Assembly: GCF_000015165.1 (NCBI RefSeq)
Contig: NC_009485.1
Span: 3,615,501 to 3,679,500 of the forward strand
DNA: 64,000 nucleotides
Origin: Bradyrhizobium sp. BTAi1
GTDB taxonomy: Bacteria > Pseudomonadota > Alphaproteobacteria > Rhizobiales > Xanthobacteraceae
Reading direction: 5' to 3'
Shown here: one piece after another, positions 18,586 through 26,997 of the stretch
Numbering within the stretch: the first letter of the stretch is position 1
Layout: each line of letters opens with the position of its first letter
Made by a program: the position numbers and the translations under genes
Notes under the pieces: generated by a model
What the model saw: the letters and a program-made list of their open reading frames with translations, nothing else
Database searches by the model: none
What the model was told of the DNA's origin: nothing

Positions 18586-19620
18586 TCACCCGCCCGTCAC
18601 GCTCATATGCCGGCTGACGCTCGGGCGGTTGTGGCGGCGGTCGATGATGAAGTCGTGACCTTTCGGCTTCAGGCCGATGGCGCGGTCGATCGCGGCGCTG
18701 AGCTCCTCGTCGCTGGCGGAGGCCCGCAGCGGCTTGCGCAGATCCGAGGCGTCCTCGTGGCCGAGGCAGGTGTGCAATGTGCCGGTGCAGGTGACGCGCA
18801 CGCGGTTGCAGCTCTCGCAGAAATTATGCGTCATCGGCGTGATAAAGCCGATTGTGCCGCCGGTCTCGGCGACGCGCACATAGCGGGCAGGGCCACCGGT
18901 GGTCTCGTCGAGATCGGTCATCGTGTATTTCTGCGCGAGACGGCCGCGCAGCAGCGAGAGCGGCAGATATTGGTCGATACGGCCTTCGCCGATCTCGCCC
19001 ATCGGCATCACCTCGATGAGCGTCAGCGCCATGCCCTTGCCATGCGCCCAGTCGATCAGGCTGGGGATCTCGTCCTCGTTCATGTTCTTCAGCGCGACCG
19101 CATTGATCTTCACCGCAAGGCCAGCGGCGCGCGCGGCCTCGATGCCGGCCAGCACGCGGTCGAGATCGCCCCAGCGGGTGATGGTGCGGAACTTCTCAGG
19201 ATCGAGCGTGTCGAGCGAGACGTTGATGCGGCGAACGCCGCAATCGGCGAGCTCGGCGGCGTATTTCGCGAGCTGGGTCGCATTGGTCGTCATCGTCAGC
19301 TCGTTGAGCGCGCCGCTCTTCAGATGCCGCGACAGCGAGCGCACCAGGCTCATGACGTTGCGCCGGACCAGCGGCTCGCCGCCCGTGAGGCGCAGCTTCT
19401 TCACGCCCTTGTGGATGAAGGCGGAGCAGAGGCGGTCGAGCTCCTCCAAAGTCAGGAGGTCGGCCTTCGGCAGGAACGTCATGTCCTCCGCCATGCAATA
19501 GAAGCATCTGAGGTCGCAGCGGTCGGTGACCGAAACGCGCAGATAGCTGATCCGGCGTCCGAAGGGGTCGGTCATCGGGCGCGTCAGGGCGGTGTCACTC
19601 AACGTCGTCTCAGCGGTCAT
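18586..19620 (-). CDS. moaA: GTP 3',8-cyclase MoaA
   Basis: Radical-SAM enzyme for the first step of molybdenum cofactor synthesis, 344 aa. ATG at 19620 is preferred; further in-frame residues upstream are not conserved-looking. The N-terminal 4Fe-4S motif is CDLRCFYC (CxxxCxxC), and the C-terminal cluster is CESCNRV plus the Cys in TLHTCLG. The protein ends with the MoaA signature Gly-Gly tail (VTGG). All essential elements are present. No other moa gene is in the window. A spermidine-synthase-like gene follows immediately, perhaps by chance. Confidence 0.97.
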   Translation of the reverse strand: MTAETTLSDTALTRPMTDPFGRRISYLRVSVTDRCDLRCFYCMAEDMTFLPKADLLTLEELDRLCSAFIHKGVKKLRLTGGEPLVRRNVMSLVRSLSRHLKSGALNELTMTTNATQLAKYAAELADCGVRRINVSLDTLDPEKFRTITRWGDLDRVLAGIEAARAAGLAVKINAVALKNMNEDEIPSLIDWAHGKGMALTLIEVMPMGEIGEGRIDQYLPLSLLRGRLAQKYTMTDLDETTGGPARYVRVAETGGTIGFITPMTHNFCESCNRVRVTCTGTLHTCLGHEDASDLRKPLRASASDEELSAAIDRAIGLKPKGHDFIIDRRHNRPSVSRHMSVTGG

Positions 19621-19788
19621 GGAAAGCCTTGGCAGGTGGCGCCGATGCCACGAGGCGGCCGCGTGGCGCGGCCGAACATCAATTACCAAGCAATCTAATC
19701 ATGATCAGCGCGGCTCACAATCGTCGAGATGCGCGCCTTCGATGCTGCGATGCAGCGCCGCCGAAGCAGCGATATCGCGGGCGAGCTG

Positions 19789-20271
19789 CTATTGGCGTGC
19801 CGCGGTCGGCGCCGGGAATGCGGAACCGGTGGCCGCCGGAGCAGGGGCTGCTGCGGCCGGCGCAGCGGCGGATTTCTGCGGCTTCGGCTTCTTCGGCCGC
19901 ATATGCTTGACGGCCTTGGGCGCGGGCGCGGCCGGCTGCAATTCGGCCACGACAGGGCTCGGATCCATCACAACAGGCGGTGAACTGTTGAAATCGCCGC
20001 TGTTGCGGATGACCTGCACGGGGATCGTCGCCGGCTGATATTTGTCCATGGTGAAAGTGACGCTGAAGCCCGCATCCGGTGCCGGCACCGAGACGGTGCA
20101 GGGCGTCTTGCAGCCCGGTCCGAGCGAGGTCTTGGCCTCGGCCCCTTGCGGCACGGAATCGAGTTGCACCGGCACCTCCGGCGCCGCCATCTTGAAACTG
20201 TCCATGGAGAAGGACGAGCAGCCGGCCAACCCAGCTCCCGCGATCGCAATTGCGATGACACGCCACATCAT
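19789..20271 (-). CDS. Lipoprotein of unknown function with PEGA-like domain
   Basis: 160-residue lipoprotein. The signal ends in lipobox LAGC at Cys18 counting from the first Met (or Cys17 from the second ATG at 20268). The mature part looks like a PEGA-like beta-domain (VQLDSVPQGAEAKTSLGP with CKTPCTVSVPAPD), where PEGA proteins usually hold PTP repeats, and then an Ala/Pro/Lys tail (KKPKPQK, AAAPAAAAPAPA) that might contact peptidoglycan or the outer membrane. The product is restricted to relatives of this organism as far as I can judge. Single gene, upstream region not informative. Confidence 0.75.
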   Translation of the reverse strand: MMWRVIAIAIAGAGLAGCSSFSMDSFKMAAPEVPVQLDSVPQGAEAKTSLGPGCKTPCTVSVPAPDAGFSVTFTMDKYQPATIPVQVIRNSGDFNSSPPVVMDPSPVVAELQPAAPAPKAVKHMRPKKPKPQKSAAAPAAAAPAPAATGSAFPAPTAARQ

Positions 20272-20541
20272 GATGTCCGCCCCACAACCCTGCGGCCATC
20301 CGCCGCAATCCCAGGGCGACCATAGGAGCGTCAGAACAGCGGCGCAACTGCGGTCAACCTTATTCTCAACAGAAGGTTAAACCTGGAACCGCCACGAATT
20401 CCGGAGATTGGCCAGCGTCTTACGTGTGGTGCTGCGGGAGATTCGCAATTTTGGAGAGCAGCCGGGCCGGGGGCGAGGCTGCGCACTTTTGAACGAGAAG
20501 AGATGCAACCGCGCTCTGCGAGGCGCCCGGCTGAGTGCCCG

Positions 20542-21228
20542 TCAGCCGACCTTGAGCGACGGCCCGAGCGCGGCAACGGCGGCCGGCAGCTCGCGCATAT
20601 GGTCGATCAGGTGGTCCGGATTCAGCTCCGCGATCGGCACATCCGTATAGCCGAAGGTGCAGCCAATCACGGGGACGCCGGCACGGCGCGCCGCGCCGAC
20701 ATCGGTTCCGGCATCGCCGACCATGATCGCGGCGCCGAGCTCGCCGCCGGCGCGGGCAATGGTCTGGCGCAGGATCGCCGGGTCCGGCTTGGCCACCCCG
20801 AACGTGTCCGCGCCGCAGATCGCCGCAAAGCGCGCGGAGAGGCCAAGCTGGTCGAGCAGCCGCTTCGACAGCCATTCCAGCTTGTTGGTGCACACCGCGA
20901 ATTGGCAGCCGCGGCCGGCGAGTTCGTCCAGCGCGGCCTCGAGCCCGTCGAAGGGGCGCGATTCGACCGCGATATTCTCGGCGTAGAAGTCGATGAAGTC
21001 GACGGTCAGGCGCTCGATATCCTCGGTGCTGGCGAAGCGGCCCTCAGCCTCGAGGCCGCGCTCGAGCAGCTTGCGCGCGCCATGCCCGATCATCTTGCGC
21101 GCCGAGGCCAGCGGCACGGGCCGCAGACCTTCGCGCTGCAGGATGTGGTTGAGCGCGTTGATGAGGTCCGGCGCCGTGTCGACCAGGGTGCCGTCGAGAT
21201 CGAAAACGATGGTGCTCGAGATGCGCAT
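20542..21228 (-). CDS. gph: Phosphoglycolate phosphatase, HAD family
   Basis: HAD-superfamily phosphatase that hydrolyses 2-phosphoglycolate, 228 aa. Motif I DLDGT has nucleophile D10 and acid D12; motif II lies in FAVCTNKLEW, the conserved Lys before GVAKPDP in motif III, and MVGDAGTDVGAARRAG is motif IV. A helical cap lies between residues 15 and 85. The substrate is inferred from strong family similarity to Gph. The gene is divergent from rpiA, so photorespiratory and pentose-phosphate metabolism sit back to back, a frequent arrangement in related bacteria. Confidence 0.9.
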   Translation of the reverse strand: MRISSTIVFDLDGTLVDTAPDLINALNHILQREGLRPVPLASARKMIGHGARKLLERGLEAEGRFASTEDIERLTVDFIDFYAENIAVESRPFDGLEAALDELAGRGCQFAVCTNKLEWLSKRLLDQLGLSARFAAICGADTFGVAKPDPAILRQTIARAGGELGAAIMVGDAGTDVGAARRAGVPVIGCTFGYTDVPIAELNPDHLIDHMRELPAAVAALGPSLKVG

Positions 21229-21404
21229 GGGTATCCGCTACCGGCAGGCTCGCGCCCTTGCAAGGGCTCGCGACGGCTTTTTGTCCGATTTCGTGGCCGC
21301 GGAGAGCTAGGCCCCGCGGCAAAACATCGCTAGATATGCGCCGGTTTTCGGCTCCGGCTTGCGCGGAGCCTCAGGGGTTGCGAGGGGCGGGTTCCTTGGT
21401 CGAC

Positions 21405-22097
21405 ATGGATGCATTGAAGCGGCAGGCGGCGGCGCACGCGCTGCGCGAGGTCGAAAGCGGCATGAAGCTCGGGCTCGGCACCGGTTCGACCGCCAAGCAT
21501 TTCGTCGACCTGCTCGGCGAGAAGGTCCGCGCCGGCCTCAAGGTCGTGGGCGTGCCGACGTCGGAGGCGACGCGGGCACAGGCGGAGGCCTGCGGCGTGC
21601 CGCTGACCACGCTCGACGAGATCGACCATCTTGACCTGACTGTGGATGGCGCCGACGAGATCAATCCGGCGCTCGATCTGATCAAGGGCGGGGGAGGGGC
21701 GCTGCTGCGCGAGAAGATCGTCGCCAGCGCTTCAGATCGCATGATCGTGATCGCCGACGAGAGCAAATGGGTGGCCCGGCTCGGCCGCTTCCCGTTGCCG
21801 ATCGAGGTGATCCCGTTCGGGCTGGCCGCGACCCGGCATGCCATTGCTGCCGCCTTCGCGAAGGCGGGCGTGTCCGGACAGATGGACCTGCGCAAGTCGG
21901 CAGATGGCCACGTTTTCGTCACCGATGGCGGCCACTGGATTGTCGACGTCCGCCTTGGGGAGATCGAGGATCCCCCGCGCCTGGCGGGTCTTTTGAGCGC
22001 AATTCCGGGCGTGGTCGAGCACGGGCTGTTCATCGGCCTCGGCAGCACGGCGATCCTGGCGGGCGCACAGGGAATTCGCGTTATCCAGCGGCCTTGA
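21405..22097 (+). CDS. rpiA: Ribose-5-phosphate isomerase A
   Basis: Interconverts ribose 5-phosphate and ribulose 5-phosphate, 230 aa. ATG at 21405 begins MDALKRQAAAHALREV and precedes the phosphate-binding GLGTGSTAKHFV motif; the ORF could be opened further upstream but without family-like sequence. Catalytic signatures DGADEINP and KGGGGALLREKI are present, and the catalytic Glu/Asp/Lys set is complete. Length matches type A enzymes. It is followed by a DUF2059 gene after 49 bases and then by glutathione reductase. Confidence 0.96.
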   Translation: MDALKRQAAAHALREVESGMKLGLGTGSTAKHFVDLLGEKVRAGLKVVGVPTSEATRAQAEACGVPLTTLDEIDHLDLTVDGADEINPALDLIKGGGGALLREKIVASASDRMIVIADESKWVARLGRFPLPIEVIPFGLAATRHAIAAAFAKAGVSGQMDLRKSADGHVFVTDGGHWIVDVRLGEIEDPPRLAGLLSAIPGVVEHGLFIGLGSTAILAGAQGIRVIQRP

Positions 22098-22146
22098 GCG
22101 CAGCCCGAAACTGCGCCCAGCGCCGCAATCTCACAGGAGACTTGGA

Positions 22147-22674
22147 ATGAAGAGCGTGTTCAGAATCTTGCCGGCCGCCGGCGTTGTGCTGGCCCTGGCC
22201 TCGGCGAGCCCCGCTGCCGCGCAGGCGCAAGCGCAGCCGCCGGCCTTGAAGCCGGCCTCGCCCGCCTGCATGGCCGGTGCGCGCGAGATTCTGGGAATGA
22301 AGAATGCGGCTGCGATGTACGCCAATGCCGTCCCCGGCATCGTGCAGCAGACCAAGCAGGCGCTGCTCCAGTCCAACCTCAACTACCAGAAGGATCTCGA
22401 CGAGGTCGCCGTGGTGGTCGCCCAGACCTATGCCGGCAAGGAGAAGGAGATCGGCGAGAAGATGGCGCAGATCTACTGCAACGAGTTCTCCGACCAGGAG
22501 ATCGCGAACCTCGTCACATTCTACAAGTCGGCGATCGGCCAGAAGCTGCTTGCGGCCGAGCCGAAGGCGATCCAGATGAGCATGGGCGCAATGAATCAGT
22601 GGGCGGCGGAGTTCTCCGACACCGTTGCCGCGCAGTTCCGCGCCGAGATGCGCAAGCGCGGCAAGCAGCTCTGA
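22147..22674 (+). CDS. DUF2059 domain exported protein
   Basis: 175-residue exported protein. Signal peptide to about residue 25 (ASAAAAQAQ-type end), then the DUF2059 domain, recognisable by KNAAAMYANAVPGIVQQ, KEKEIGEKMAQIYCNEFSD and FYKSAIGQKLL. A Cys is present in the mature domain near residue 115. The function of DUF2059 proteins is not known. CACAGGAGA ribosome site before the ATG. It lies 49 bases after rpiA and 32 bases before gor, so probably part of the same operon. Confidence 0.9.
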   Translation: MKSVFRILPAAGVVLALASASPAAAQAQAQPPALKPASPACMAGAREILGMKNAAAMYANAVPGIVQQTKQALLQSNLNYQKDLDEVAVVVAQTYAGKEKEIGEKMAQIYCNEFSDQEIANLVTFYKSAIGQKLLAAEPKAIQMSMGAMNQWAAEFSDTVAAQFRAEMRKRGKQL

Positions 22675-22706
22675 TCAGGTTGTCAAAAGGATAGGTCGAG
22701 GACGAA

Positions 22707-24092
22707 ATGGCTGAATTCGACGTCGACCTGTTCGTGATCGGTGGCGGCTCGGGTGGCGTGCGCGCCGCCCGCATCGCCGCGGGCTATGGCGCCCGCGTGA
22801 TGGTCGCCGAGGAATACCGCATGGGCGGCACCTGCGTGATCCGCGGCTGCGTGCCCAAGAAGCTGTTCGTGATCGGCTCGCATGTCCGCCAGGAGATCGC
22901 CGATGCCGCCGGCTTCGGCTGGACGATCCCGACCGCGACCTTCGACTGGAAGACGCTGATCGCCAACAAGGACAAGGAGATCGCGCGGCTTGAGGCGGCC
23001 TACACCGCCAATGTCGAGAAGTCGGGCGCGCGCATCGTCAAGACCCGCGCCGTGCTGGAGGACGCCCACACCGTGCGGCTCGCCACCGGCGAGACGATCC
23101 GCGCCAAATACATCCTGATCGCGACCGGCGGCGCGCCCAATCACGGTACGCCGATTCCGGGCATCGAGCACGTCATCTCCTCCAACGAGGCGTTTCACCT
23201 GGAGGAGCTGCCGCGCCGGATCGTGATCCAGGGCGGTGGCTATATCGCGCTCGAATTCGCCTGCATCTTCGCCAATTTCGGCTCCGACGTCACCGTCGTC
23301 TATCGCGGCGACAATATCCTGCGCGGCTTCGACGAGGACGTGCGAAAGCATGTCCGCGCCGAGATGGAGAAGGAAGGCATCACCATCCTGACCGGCTGCA
23401 CGGTGGCGAGTGTCGACAAGCACGGCAAGGACTACACGACGCATCTGTCGAACGGCTCCAGCATCGCCTCCGACAAGGTGATGTTCGCGATCGGCCGTCA
23501 TCCTGCGGTCGCCAATCTCGGCCTGGAGAAGGCCGGCGTCGCGATCAATCCGCGCAACGGCGGCATCGCGGTGGACGCGTTCTCGCAGAGCTCGGTGCCG
23601 AGCATCTATGCGATCGGCGACGTCACCCATCGCTTCAATCTGACGCCGGTGGCGATCCGCGAGGGCCATGCCTTCGCCGACACAGTGTTCGGCGGCAAGA
23701 CCGTGCGCGTCGACCACGCCGATATCCCGACCGCGGTGTTCAGCCAGCCTGAGGTGGGCACGGTCGGCCTCACCGAGACCCAGGCGCGCGAACTCTACGA
23801 CCGCGTCGACATCTACAAGACGAGCTTCCGCCCGATCAAGGCGACGATGTCCGGCCGCGACACCCGCGTGCTGATGAAGCTCGTCGTCGATGGCGCGTCC
23901 GACCGCGTGCTCGGCTGCCACATCGTCGGCGACATGGCCGCCGAGATCACGCAGGCGGTGGCCATCGCCATCAAGATGAAGGCGACCAAGGCTGATTTCG
24001 ACGCTACGGTCGCGCTGCATCCTTCAGCGGCCGAGGAGCTGGTGACGATGCGCACCGTGACCGAGCGCCACGTGCGGCAGGCCGCGGAGTAG
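22707..24092 (+). CDS. gor: Glutathione-disulfide reductase
   Basis: FAD-dependent NADPH:glutathione reductase, 461 aa. FAD motif GGGSGGVRAARIA near the start; redox disulfide GTCVIRGCVPKK with C43 and C48; the central GGGYIALEFA NADPH domain; and the C-terminal LHPSAAEELVTM catalytic His/Glu. It resembles the plant/alpha-proteobacterial Gor group. Expressed with rpiA and the DUF2059 gene by position. A trypanothione or other disulfide-reductase specificity is unlikely. Confidence 0.96.
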   Translation: MAEFDVDLFVIGGGSGGVRAARIAAGYGARVMVAEEYRMGGTCVIRGCVPKKLFVIGSHVRQEIADAAGFGWTIPTATFDWKTLIANKDKEIARLEAAYTANVEKSGARIVKTRAVLEDAHTVRLATGETIRAKYILIATGGAPNHGTPIPGIEHVISSNEAFHLEELPRRIVIQGGGYIALEFACIFANFGSDVTVVYRGDNILRGFDEDVRKHVRAEMEKEGITILTGCTVASVDKHGKDYTTHLSNGSSIASDKVMFAIGRHPAVANLGLEKAGVAINPRNGGIAVDAFSQSSVPSIYAIGDVTHRFNLTPVAIREGHAFADTVFGGKTVRVDHADIPTAVFSQPEVGTVGLTETQARELYDRVDIYKTSFRPIKATMSGRDTRVLMKLVVDGASDRVLGCHIVGDMAAEITQAVAIAIKMKATKADFDATVALHPSAAEELVTMRTVTERHVRQAAE

Positions 24093-24330
24093 GGGCCGCA
24101 GCGGCCTCGCCTTGCGCGATCGAGGCGGCGATGTCCGGATGCGTTGACATTGCACCCGAACTGGCGCCACCCAGTGCTGGCTGAGGCGTTGCTTCTCCCG
24201 TGTGAGCTGCATTCAGAAAACCATGCTCCGCGTCCCATCTTATCGGGCGGCGGCGCGCGTCCTACACTGGCGGGCACGATCGATGACGAGGCATGTCATC
24301 GCGAGCATGAGCAGCAGGACGAGAGACGAC

Positions 24331-24732
24331 ATGGACATCAAGCGCAGCGGTTCGCGGCCTTCCGGCGTGGGAGCGCCCGATCATTTCACCGGCGCGGTGC
24401 GCAGCGATCCCCTGTTCGACGTGGTGGAGCCGGCGCGGGCGCGGGGCGGGCTGGTCACCTTCGAGCCGGGGGCGCGCACGGCGTGGCACAGCCATCCGCT
24501 GGGGCAGGTCCTGATCGTGACCTCCGGCCTCGGCTGGGTGCAGCGCGACGGCGGCGCGATCGAGGAGATCCGCCCCGGCGACGTCGTGAGGTTCGAGCCC
24601 GGCGAGCGGCACTGGCATGGCGCGACCGCCACGACCGCAATGTCTCACATCGCGATCACGGAGTCGTTGAACGGCAAGACGGCCGACTGGTTCGAGCATG
24701 TGAGCGAGGCACAATATCGCGCGCGTTTGTGA
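24331..24732 (+). CDS. Cupin domain protein
   Basis: Small single-cupin protein, 133 aa. ATG at 24331 (MDIKRSGSRPSGVG) follows an AGGACGAGAG ribosome site; an in-frame extension upstream is not needed. The metal-binding motif is ARTAWHSHPLGQVLIVTSG, with H-x-H in cupin motif 1 and a second motif around PGDVVRFEPGERHWHGATA. Related proteins bind Mn or Zn and include R-mandelonitrile lyases and small aldolase-like enzymes, so a lyase or dioxygenase-type activity is possible. It is not in a clear operon; the next gene is convergent. Confidence 0.85.
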   Translation: MDIKRSGSRPSGVGAPDHFTGAVRSDPLFDVVEPARARGGLVTFEPGARTAWHSHPLGQVLIVTSGLGWVQRDGGAIEEIRPGDVVRFEPGERHWHGATATTAMSHIAITESLNGKTADWFEHVSEAQYRARL

Positions 24733-24761
24733 CGTTCGGCTCAGGCGCGCGCCCGTCCCGC

Positions 24762-24977
24762 TCAGGGCTGAGTCTTTGCCGAACTCGCCGACAGATAGGG
24801 CCGCGCGAACAGATAGAGCCCCGTCGCCAGCAGCGCGATGAGCGGGACCAGCGCCAGCAGGCCGACCCAGAACGCCGGTTGCGTTTGCGTCATCGCCGCG
24901 ATGTTGATGATGACCGCGACCGTGAAGGCGATCGACACCCAGCGATGGACCTGCCGGATCGTGTTGCTCCAGTTCAT
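24762..24977 (-). CDS. Small membrane protein of unknown function
   Basis: 71 residues with two transmembrane segments (WVSIAFTVAVIINIAA and WVGLLALVPLIALLATGLYLF), separated by a short Gln/Thr loop, and the N-terminal MNWSNTIRQVHRW. GGGAGGAA ribosome site just before the ATG makes it a real gene. It lies between the cupin (plus) and the SRPBCC gene (minus), on the minus strand downstream of the ArsR/SRPBCC pair, possibly in the same transcript. No function is known. Confidence 0.75.
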   Translation of the reverse strand: MNWSNTIRQVHRWVSIAFTVAVIINIAAMTQTQPAFWVGLLALVPLIALLATGLYLFARPYLSASSAKTQP

Positions 24978-25018
24978 CTGTTCCTCCCGGTGACGACGTT
25001 GCTTTTGGTCGGTGCGGC

Positions 25019-25429
25019 TCAGTCGAGCCGCGCCAGAGTCTGCTCCAGGCCGTCGAAGAATTTCGGCCAGCCGTAGCGCGCGCCCTGATAGGCACGGGTC
25101 TGATCGGCGGTGAAGCCGGTCTGCTCCATGCGCAGATGCGTGCCATGGCGCGTCGGCGTCAGCGTCCAGGTCACCACGCTGTCGAGGCCGAGCGCGGCCC
25201 AGCTATAGGCCAGCGTCCTGTTCGGCTCGATGGCCAGGACCTGGCAGTCGACGATGCCCCAGTCGGCCTTCAGCTTGAAGCGATGTTCGAGCTCCGGAAT
25301 GAAATCATTCGCCATCAGCCATTCCGCGATCAGATGCGGCTGCGTCAGCGCGCGCCACAGCTTTTCCGGCGGATGTGCGAACTCGCGTTCGACGACGACG
25401 GTGCGGGTTTCAGGCGCAGCAGAGGTCAT
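25019..25429 (-). CDS. SRPBCC / AHSA1-like protein
   Basis: 136-residue START/AHSA1-fold protein. ATG at 25429 overlaps the ArsR stop by four bases (ATGA), so the two are translationally coupled. The hallmark REFAHPPEKLWRALTQPHLI, the central TLAYSWAAL and TPTRHGTHLRMEQTGF strands and the C-terminal GWPKFFDGLEQTL helix match the family. Members bind hydrophobic ligands or act as co-chaperone-like proteins; here the consistent pairing with an ArsR regulator suggests a small-molecule response. A longer reading frame through the ArsR region is only a shadow. Confidence 0.88.
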   Translation of the reverse strand: MTSAAPETRTVVVEREFAHPPEKLWRALTQPHLIAEWLMANDFIPELEHRFKLKADWGIVDCQVLAIEPNRTLAYSWAALGLDSVVTWTLTPTRHGTHLRMEQTGFTADQTRAYQGARYGWPKFFDGLEQTLARLD

Positions 25430-25749
25430 TGATCCATCCTGTTGAGCAGATTGTCGAGATCGTCGAAGCGGCTCTCCCAGAACGCGGCCATGCGGCTGGT
25501 CCAGTCGAGCAGCGGCGCCAGCGCCTTGGGCTGCGCGCGATAATGCGTCAGGCGACCCTCGTGGCGCTCGCGCACCAGGCCGGCCTGCTTGAGCAGTCCG
25601 AGATGTTTCGAGACCGCCGGCTGCGACACGCCGGCCTTGGCGGTGAGCGCGCCGACCGTCTGCTCGCCGTTGCGGCACAGGCCTTCGAAGATCGCACGCC
25701 GGGTCGGATCGGCGAGCGTTCGGAACAGGAGGTCGGGCGAGCGGGCCAT
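25426..25749 (-). CDS. ArsR-family transcriptional regulator
   Basis: 107-residue winged-helix repressor of the ArsR/SmtB family. It begins ARSPDLLFRTLADPTRRAI, has the recognition helix VSQPAVSKHLGLLKQAGLV and ends with the AFWESRFDDLDNLL helix. There is no CxC metal motif, so it belongs to the non-metal ArsR subgroup typically paired with SRPBCC proteins. It overlaps the SRPBCC gene by four bases. Two inverted repeats directly upstream are good operator candidates and imply autorepression. Confidence 0.93.
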   Translation of the reverse strand: MARSPDLLFRTLADPTRRAIFEGLCRNGEQTVGALTAKAGVSQPAVSKHLGLLKQAGLVRERHEGRLTHYRAQPKALAPLLDWTSRMAAFWESRFDDLDNLLNRMDQ

Positions 25750-25756
25750 TCAATAT

Positions 25757-25799
25757 ATAACTCGTTGGTTATGGATATATGCATAACCGTATGGTTATG
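25757..25799. promoter_or_regulatory. Candidate ArsR operator: inverted repeats
   Basis: Just upstream of the ArsR start are a perfect inverted repeat CATAACC (25782-25788), GTAT, GGTTATG (25793-25799) and a weaker one, ATAAC (25757-25761) with GTTAT (25768-25772). The shared ATAAC/GTTAT half-sites and their place next to the start codon in an otherwise GC-rich region suggest a two-site autorepressor operator. Binding itself is inferred. Confidence 0.6.
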
Positions 25800-25990
25800 G
25801 ATTTGTCAATCTGGAACTCTCGCCGAATGAGCAATGCATCGGTGCAATGGCGGATGAGCCGGCTCCAGGCGAGACAGCCAACGCTGCGCGCGCCGGGGAA
25901 CGAACGTCGCGTGCCATACTCCTATCGGGGGACGCTCAGGGGACGCTGTGATGCTAGCAACCATCAAATCAGTTGCTGGAGATCACGGAT

Positions 25991-26167
25991 ATGCAGGCCC
26001 ATCGGGTTCCGCCGCAGCAGAGACTTTCGGTCACGCCACGCGCGGCGCTGGCGGTGGGCATCGCGATCCTGTTCCTGCTGCTGCACGTTGTTGCCGGCGT
26101 CATCGTGCGGGCCTCTGCCACGGTGGATGGTCCTTCTTCTGTTTCGATGCGTCAGATCTACGATTGA
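25991..26167 (+). CDS. Small membrane microprotein
   Basis: 58-residue product with a strong central transmembrane segment (AALAVGIAILFLLLHVVAGVIV). A GGAG ribosome site lies nine bases before the ATG. It is immediately upstream of the permease gene and could be a leader or partner, but no function is known. The hydrophobic block and the ribosome site argue for a real gene; shortness keeps confidence moderate. Confidence 0.5.
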   Translation: MQAHRVPPQQRLSVTPRAALAVGIAILFLLLHVVAGVIVRASATVDGPSSVSMRQIYD

Positions 26168-26204
26168 CCCCAGTTCATTTTCATTCTTCAGCCGGAGATA
26201 TTTC

Positions 26205-26933
26205 ATGCCCGGGCTCGATTCATTCCTGCTGCTCAGCGTCGCCGTTTTCTTTGGTGCTTTCGTTTCCGGACTGGCAGGATTCGCTTTTTCGGCCGTGGCC
26301 GGCGCCATCCTGCTGCATGTGCTGCAGCCGTTGGAGGCTGTCCCCTTGATGATGGCCTGCAGCATCGGCGTGCAGGCGACGAATTTGTGGGCGCTGCGCA
26401 ACAGCATCCGCTGGAAGGAGAGCGCGGTGCTGATCCTGGGCGGCATCCTCGGCGTGCCCCTGGCGCTTTGGCTGCTGCATAATGCCGATGCCCGCGCCTT
26501 TCAGCGCGGGTTCGGCCTGATGATTGCGGCCTATTCCGGCTACATGCTGTTCAAGCCCGGCCTCGGCCGCCTGCAGGAGATGAGCCGAAGCCGCACGGCG
26601 ATGGTCGGATTCGGCGGCGGTGTGATCGGCGGCCTCACGGCGATGCCCGGTGCGCTGCCGACGATCTGGTGCGAGATGCACGGCCTGCAGAAAGCCGATC
26701 AGCGCGGCCTGGTGCAGCCCTTCATCGCGGTGATGCAGGTGTCATCGCTGGCCATGATGCTGGCGCGCCACGAACTGTCGTCCAAGGTGCTCGTCGATCT
26801 CGCCATGAGCATTCCCGCTCTCCTTGCCGGCACCGCCCTCGGCATCCTCGCTTTTCGCAGGATCAAGGACGCGGTGTTCAGGAAGATCATCCTGGGCATC
26901 CTGCTGCTGTCGGGTCTGCTGCTGGTCGTCTGA
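26205..26933 (+). CDS. TauE/SafE-family anion permease
   Basis: Membrane protein of the TauE/SafE (DUF81) family, 242 aa, with about seven or eight hydrophobic segments. ATG at 26205 follows CCGGAGA; upstream in-frame sequence is non-coding. Family signs include VFFGAFVSGLAGFAFSAVAG at the N-terminus, a central GGVIGGLTAMPGALPTIW repeat half and GILLLSGLLLVV at the end. Members are proposed to export sulfite, sulfoacetate or other organosulfur anions or to import anions; the substrate is not readable from sequence. No sulfur-metabolism gene is adjacent. Confidence 0.88.
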   Translation: MPGLDSFLLLSVAVFFGAFVSGLAGFAFSAVAGAILLHVLQPLEAVPLMMACSIGVQATNLWALRNSIRWKESAVLILGGILGVPLALWLLHNADARAFQRGFGLMIAAYSGYMLFKPGLGRLQEMSRSRTAMVGFGGGVIGGLTAMPGALPTIWCEMHGLQKADQRGLVQPFIAVMQVSSLAMMLARHELSSKVLVDLAMSIPALLAGTALGILAFRRIKDAVFRKIILGILLLSGLLLVV

Positions 26934-26997
26934 AAGGTCATGCCCTTCTGGGCGTGATGCCTGCGCATGCGGCGAACAGGACAGCTGCGTCAGCGGC

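Noticed and set aside
25430..25753. A single long frame joining the ArsR and SRPBCC region
   Set aside because: The upstream part is a shadow of the ArsR gene; the overlap of stop and start shows two separate proteins.
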